From assembly GCA_015501055.1 (NCBI GenBank), contig JADNYV010000226.1, forward strand, positions 1-57,716: a DNA stretch of 57,716 bases, given 5' to 3'. Source of the stretch: Mucidula mucida. Lineage: Eukaryota > Basidiomycota > Agaricomycetes > Agaricales > Physalacriaceae. Positions 53,176 to 57,716 of the stretch are shown here, in pieces. The notes under the pieces were generated by a model, which saw only the letters and a program-made list of their open reading frames with translations, made no database searches and had not been told where the DNA came from. The position numbers and the translations under genes were made by a program. How positions within the stretch are numbered: position 1 is the stretch's first letter; each line of letters starts with the position of its first letter.

Positions 53176-54010
53176 CCGGGCGAAAGATGTGGCGTAATGC
53201 GCAAGTGCGGGAACAACAATGCCAAGTCTACAACCTCCCAATGAGTCATCCGAAACCAGAAGAGCAAATTGCTGCTTACGGTTGATGCTAGATTCCCGAA
53301 GCAAGACAGTGCCATATGGTAGAGTCAATGTATGGATGTAGCCTGGGACAACATGTAACGAAGGGAGGTCCCTATATAGCTCGTCGGAACCCTTTTCATG
53401 AACAGCCATGTGGCGCAGCGATGGAAAAAGTACTTTCATCTTGATGCAATGAATGAGGGCAGGAATCAAGGTCACAGTGTGAACATTGGCAAGAGGTTCG
53501 ATCGAGGAGAATACTTTTTTGAAGTGTCTCAGACATTCGACATCAAAGTGATGGTGGTCGCCTACATAGGTTGAATAGGAAGTCTGGGGAAACGACGTGA
53601 TCTGGAAAGCATGAAGGTTCGGGAGGCATGAAAGACAGAGCGCAAGCTCTCGATATAGGGTTTCCAAGCGATAACGTGTCAGCTTTGCGTTGAACACCCT
53701 TTTGAATGCACAAGTCAGCCTCTCTAACGAGTTCATCGCATAGAATACACGTACTGAACAAGCTCTGCCCGGTGCGGCATTTGAGTGAGAACCCTGCAGT
53801 ACGCACGCAGATCCTGAGCTGTATACCACGTATTGCACTCGCAGGGCCGGCGCCATCCACGCGCTTCTACCCTCCTCCAGCAAAGAGGGCTATACATGTC
53901 ATAGAGAGTTCTGCAGGTGCTGGATAACGCATGTATTGCATTAAACCTATCTCGGTCTCCTCTAGCCTCACGCATTATCCACGGAATTGACTGGCAGTCA
54001 AGGTGAGCCA
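53176..54010 (-). pseudogene. F-box protein gene, 5' part
   Basis: Minus strand. The F-box is at 54000-53860 (SPLELHLEILAHLDCQS, then ALSSTCRTLYDMYSPLCWRR). A 56-nt GTACGT...AAAAG intron (about 53700-53755) joins in frame to VFNAKLTRYRLETLYRELAL, CLSCLPNLHAFQITSF, VHTVTLIPALIHC and LPSLHVVPGYIHTLTL, spaced like degenerate leucine-rich repeats. F-box proteins act as substrate receptors of SCF ubiquitin ligases. The gene is interrupted at 53176 by a gypsy LTR and continues at 45485 with MTNEAYAR. One frame change is needed near the insertion point, from either a small intron or a lesion. An upstream exon (54240-54010) is possible. Confidence 0.72.
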
Positions 54011-54473
54011 GAATTTCGAGATGCAGTTCCAGGGGAGAGTGAGTAAGCCTTTGCTGTTGACGTCGACGAGCGGCTGGGTTGGGTCTTCGACTTTGTCATC
54101 ATCGGACTTCCTAGAGGGTGCGCTACTGCAAGAAGTTATCGGTATCCCTTCGACAGCAGACGGCGGGGACATGTTGTGGGAGGAACAAAGCAGGAACAAA
54201 GATTCGAAAAAAAGTCTCACGCCTGCCTGCCCGCCGTCCACCATGTCTGAGACAGTCTTCTCGCACTCACGTTACACCGTCGGCGTGGAAGTTGAACAGG
54301 GCATGAGACATCGGTGGCGAACACACACCTCAAAACGTGCGTGTTCCGCATCAAGACGCGAAGATGACATTTCGCAGGCGATCAAATCACGTGAACAAGA
54401 TTTTCCTTGTTTCCTTCCACCACATTGCTTTACAAGTGGGTATTGTCAGATCGATGAGGCACATTTCTTGCTG

Positions 54474-54953
54474 ATGAACATGAACAGAATGACAAGCGAA
54501 GCTCCCTGGCACGCAGGCTTTCCCACACCCACCTCATCCGCTGGACGTATTTCACCAGAGGACCTGCACGCGCGCCTAACAGCGGGCGATAAGGACATTC
54601 TTGTCGTAGATCTCAGGCGCGCGGACTTCGAGGTAACCAAACAACTCGGTCTATTTATTTTCGACTGATCCATTGAAAGATCGGCTTCATCAAAGGCGCA
54701 ATCAATCTCCCCGCGCACACGTTCTACCCAACGCTCCCCGGCCTTGTTCCAATTCTTTCTCAGTTCAAGGAGGTAGTCTTTCACTGCCAGAGCTGTTCGG
54801 CTACCAGCAGGGCTGCACGTGCATCGTCGTGGTTCCAGGACGCGTTGAATGAACAGGGTATTCCGGCGGATAAATGCAAACCGCTAGTTTTAGATGGCGG
54901 AAGCAAAGGTTGGCTAGAGAAATACAAGGACGACTCGTTGACGTGCCTGCTCT
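54474..54953 (+). CDS. Rhodanese-like domain protein
   Basis: Two exons joined in frame by a 47-nt intron (GTAACC...GAAAG, 54633-54679). Start ATG 54474 or 54489 (MTSEAPWHAGFPTPT). The rhodanese fold pattern is clear: SPEDLHARLTAGDKDILVVD, then LRRADFE, KGAINLPAHTFYP, the active-site strand VVFHCQSCSATSRAAR and the closing LVLDGGSKGWLEKY. The catalytic cysteine follows His in FHC. About 143 residues, like single-domain rhodanese or Cdc25-like phosphatases of fungi. Loop composition differs from the classical HCxxSxxRG, so the substrate (sulfur or phosphate) cannot be decided. Stop TAA at 54953. Confidence 0.75.
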
Positions 54954-55472
54954 AAATCATTTATTTCAATTGATGATCATTGTTTACTGCGATGGTTGTT
55001 TGTTCACGGATTATGCCAGTGCCACTTCAACGACGTGTGACCGTTTACGGATTGATAGCGACATGGACGACAAAGTGCTGAATGTGAGTCTGTTGCAAGG
55101 AACAAACCCCATGTTTGCTGATATGTACGACCACAGTGCGCGTTCTGAGCTGAATATGGGCATCGCACGCATCCCATAGGCCGCATCGCGCTTCAAAACA
55201 GTGTTATTGCCTCCGTGTGGACGCCATAACAATAGGCTGAATCCACTATCACGTAATCTACGATCGCTGTGGTCCACAAGTATAAAGAGCCAAACGATGG
55301 CTTTGTTCATCCTCACCTCCTTGTTCACACCACTTCATTAGCGACATTGATTCATCGCTCTCAGCTTTGGCACCGCCCCTACTGTTCAAAACTCTTTGTG
55401 AGTACCATTTCACTGTCTCCAAAACGGATTCACGGGTACTGAAGGGTAAAAAATGAGTGCAGAGATACAACA
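54954..55472. other. Intergenic, likely promoter of the kinase gene
   Basis: No coding signal. Short ORFs on both strands overlap each other. Confidence 0.35.
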
Positions 55473-56729
55473 ATGAAGTTATCGCTTCCTCCTCTAGACC
55501 TGGAGCATATTCTCGGAGCGGACACCCCATCTCCCATTGACCCTTTTTCTTGGGAATCATTGGCGTCCGACCCCGCCTACCTCAGAAAGTTGCCTGGCAC
55601 GAAGAAGAAAGTCAATCCAGCCACCGTCAAACCGCTAACGCTCCCGGATAACCGTTTATTGCGCTACCAGTGGAAGAGCACCATCGGCGCAGGCGCCTTC
55701 GGACGGGTGCAGCTTGGTGAGTTTCATCGTTGTTCTTGCGTGCCAGTGCTTACAGTGTCTGTTTACTAGTCCGCAGTTTGGATGACGGGAACTGCTATGC
55801 TATCAAGACAATCACGAAGAGTCGCGTCATACACAAAAATGAAATCACCCATACGAACAACGAGGCCGCGATTCTCACTTCGATTCGGGCCTACTATGTA
55901 GAGCGCCCGTTCGTTATCGAGTTGTCGGAGATCTTCCAGGACTCGGTAAACCTGTATATGGTGATGGAATATGTTCCTGGAGGCGAGCTCTGCACGCTCC
56001 TGAGAGATGCTGGTGTAGGTTCCTCGTCGTCTTTTTGTAATCTATGGTAGTGATATCTTCGCAGCGATTCTCAGAAAACGAAGCGAGATTCTACCTAAGC
56101 GAGGTTCTCATGGCTCTCGTATTCTTGCATCGCCGCAAGATCATGTATCGCGACTTGAAAACGGAAAACATCCTCATTGGACGCGACGGGCACATCAAGC
56201 TCGCAGACTTTGGCCTGGCCAGCACCCGCCCGTATTCTGAATCGCTCGTCGGCACGCCTGACTACATGGCTCCCGAGGTCCGTTATGTTTCCCGACGACT
56301 GTGTGCAGCCAGCACTTATTACATTCTCGACAGATCCTTCTGGGAGAGATATATGACCACGCCGTGGACTATTACGCCTTCGGCGTCCTCGTATACGAAC
56401 TCCTCTCCGGTACCACCCCATACCACATCTCAGGCGTCCATTTCCCGAACACCGAAGCCCGACTCGACGCCATCGCCGACGACATCCTGGCGGGGCCCCG
56501 ATTCATAAAATGGCCGCCCCTTGATGTAGTCTCTCCCCTAGCCAAGCTCCTCATCACAAATCTCATGTGCATTGACCCAAAACGGAGGCTTGGCAACGGT
56601 GAATATGGGGTGTCCGAGATTCTCACGCACCTGTGGTTCAAGAGGGTTAATTGGAGAGCCGTGGAAGACGGGATGACAGAGCCGCCTTATATACCGAGAC
56701 TGGAAGACGACGACGACGATACAGCGTGA
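55473..56729 (+). CDS. AGC-family protein kinase, PKA-catalytic-like
   Basis: Four exons (55473-55716, 55770-56014, 56065-56277, 56334-56729), all joined in frame by 50-56 nt introns. The 80-residue N-terminus (MKLSLPPLDLEHILG) precedes the kinase domain: glycine loop IGAGAFGRVQL, lysine in CYAIKTI, hinge MVMEYVPGGEL, catalytic loop YRDLKTENIL, DFG in LADFGLAST, VGTPDYMAPE, then HAVDYYAFGVLVYELLSGTT and RRLGNGEYGVSEILTHLWF. The C-tail with WRAVEDGMTEPPYIPRLEDD ends soon after, without an FxxF motif. Order and spacing fit PKA/AGC kinases, but DYYAFG replaces DWWSLG and the tail is short, so this is a divergent paralog rather than the main PKA catalytic subunit. All key catalytic residues are present. 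Confidence 0.85.
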
Positions 56730-57070
56730 GTCTTGTGTTTCTCTGTTAAGGAGGAAGCTTACAAGGTGTATAGCTTTGAGTTGCATTCGGACGCTGACGC
56801 ATATCTGTTTGATCCCCTTCGGCGAGGAGCGTCTGAACGCGACGAACATGGAAAGCACTTTGAAAACTTCCCATATGTCGGTGAATCTGTCGCCGACCAT
56901 CCGAGGTGGGTATAAATTGCCCTGCTTTCCACACTTTATCATTATTCTGCCTTATTGGACTCGCGTATGTTACTATGTATCACCAGTGGCCGCGCATTGG
57001 CTTGCTATCCTACGCTTATCATTTCTTGTTTTCCTTGGGCAATGAAAATTACATTCAAACCATTCGACGA
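56730..57070. other. Intergenic between convergent genes
   Basis: 3' regions of the AGC kinase and the following minus gene. Nothing else seen. Confidence 0.4.
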
Positions 57071-57667
57071 TTAATCAGCAATAATGTACTCGGGAGAATC
57101 TACAGTAACAACACTGGATTTGGGCGACGAAAGACTGGATAGAGCTCGGAGCATCGGTGAATCAGAGGGCGCCTCGAACAAGCGCGCAAAGTCGGGATCT
57201 GTTTCCCGCCACTCCTCTACCAATTTCTTCAGAGCCTTGGGCTCAGCAAGAACTATATCGGCATAGATGGTGGCCCACAACGGGTCTACGACACGATATA
57301 TGTAATCCCGTAGTTTCTCGCCTGCTAGTGGAAGCTGGCCAGTCATCCAGGGAAGGTCTCCGTACTGCCACGGCCAGTCCGTCATGTAACGCGTCTCGAT
57401 CGCGCAGTGCACAGGATGAAAATGAGCGTCAGAGTAGCTGTTGATACCCTTGAACGTCCAGCGTTCGCATCCTGCTTTTGCACTAGGCGTACCGTACAGC
57501 GGACAGCGATGGAGTTCCGTGGATGTGCCGCGTCTGCTCTTGATAGACGTCAATGCATTATACGATTCGTGGAGAGAGACTGATGTACCTGACGAAATTT
57601 GCGATTCGGAGCTGGAAGAGGCACAACAACGTTCCCATGAACCACTCTCCAATGATGTTGGATCCAA
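57071..57667 (-). CDS. Hypothetical protein, possibly 5'-incomplete
   Basis: About 198 codons open on the minus strand, stop at 57071. The central part is well-formed (HRCPLYGTPSAKAGCERWTF, HFHPVHCAIETRYMTDWPWQ, LRDYIYRVVDPLWATIYADI, LVEEWRETDPDFARLFEAP), and a Ser-rich acidic tail follows. The longest frame begins at a TTG, not ATG, after an in-frame TAA, so the true first exon may lie upstream and be spliced in, possibly outside the window. A TATATAAG stands at about 57677 on the same strand. I do not recognise the family. Confidence 0.5.
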   Translation of the reverse strand: MDPTSLESGSWERCCASSSSESQISSGTSVSLHESYNALTSIKSRRGTSTELHRCPLYGTPSAKAGCERWTFKGINSYSDAHFHPVHCAIETRYMTDWPWQYGDLPWMTGQLPLAGEKLRDYIYRVVDPLWATIYADIVLAEPKALKKLVEEWRETDPDFARLFEAPSDSPMLRALSSLSSPKSSVVTVDSPEYIIAD

Positions 57668-57716
57668 GCGCCTTCTGTCTTATATAGTGGTGGGTATAGG
57701 CGGCGTTTACCCTTGA

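Noticed and set aside
57441..57716. Plus-strand ORF running off the right edge
   Set aside because: Overlaps the better-formed minus-strand frame at 57071-57667 and shows no motif.
1..57716. CRISPR arrays, rRNA genes, bacterial operons or riboswitches
   Set aside because: None seen; spliced genes and transposon content indicate a eukaryotic fungal chromosome.

Overview
The window looks like a transposon-rich stretch of a mushroom-forming basidiomycete (Agaricomycetes) nuclear genome. The evidence is dense 47-56 nt GT-AG introns, KDZ and Plavaka DNA transposases, Ty3/gypsy chromoviruses, a DUF6699 protein, an F-box protein and a large cargo-type gene family typical of these fungi. All functions are read from sequence motifs; nothing was searched in databases.

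Layout. 1-2201: 5' half of a minus-strand gypsy element (family A), inserted in a Plavaka transposase remnant (2202-3480). 4827-7045: protein-kinase-like gene, cut at its 5' end by a second gypsy family (B). 7046-14941: family B element with an uninterrupted 1851-codon pol ORF, but its 5' end has been replaced by an LTR-gag piece of family A carrying a small TA-flanked MITE. 14942-18558: a Plavaka scrap and two convergent members of one HNH-nuclease-like family, both damaged. 18559-22629: 3'-truncated family A copy. 22630-24580: repeats and unrecognised DNA. 24583-25271: partial copy of a membrane-protein gene.

25276-37522 is a 12.2-kb DNA transposon with about 470-bp terminal inverted repeats. 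It holds a KDZ transposase on the minus strand and, divergently, a cargo gene on the plus strand. A 2384-bp TIR element with an 8-bp target duplication (28144-30527) sits inside the transposase. Its ends share a motif and a palindrome layout with the ends of the big element, so I read it as a non-autonomous relative that jumped into its own kind.

37523-45176: an LTR scrap, an intact multi-pass membrane-protein gene, a two-exon gene of unknown function and a DUF6699 gene. 45177-54000: an F-box gene split by a 7.7-kb family A complex (LTR-internal-LTR-chimera-LTR) bounded by CCGGG duplications. The chimera between the last two LTRs joins a piece of the kinase-like gene (also at 4836-5134) to a second copy of the F-box gene. 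54474-57716: rhodanese-like gene, PKA-like AGC kinase and one unknown gene, which look like ordinary host genes.

Two mechanistic signals in family A stand out. The predicted 5' end of its RNA is perfectly complementary over 12 nt to the primer-binding site just after the LTR, which is Tf1-type self-priming. Gag and pol overlap in the -1 frame at a GGGTTTT slippery heptamer that is conserved in three copies.
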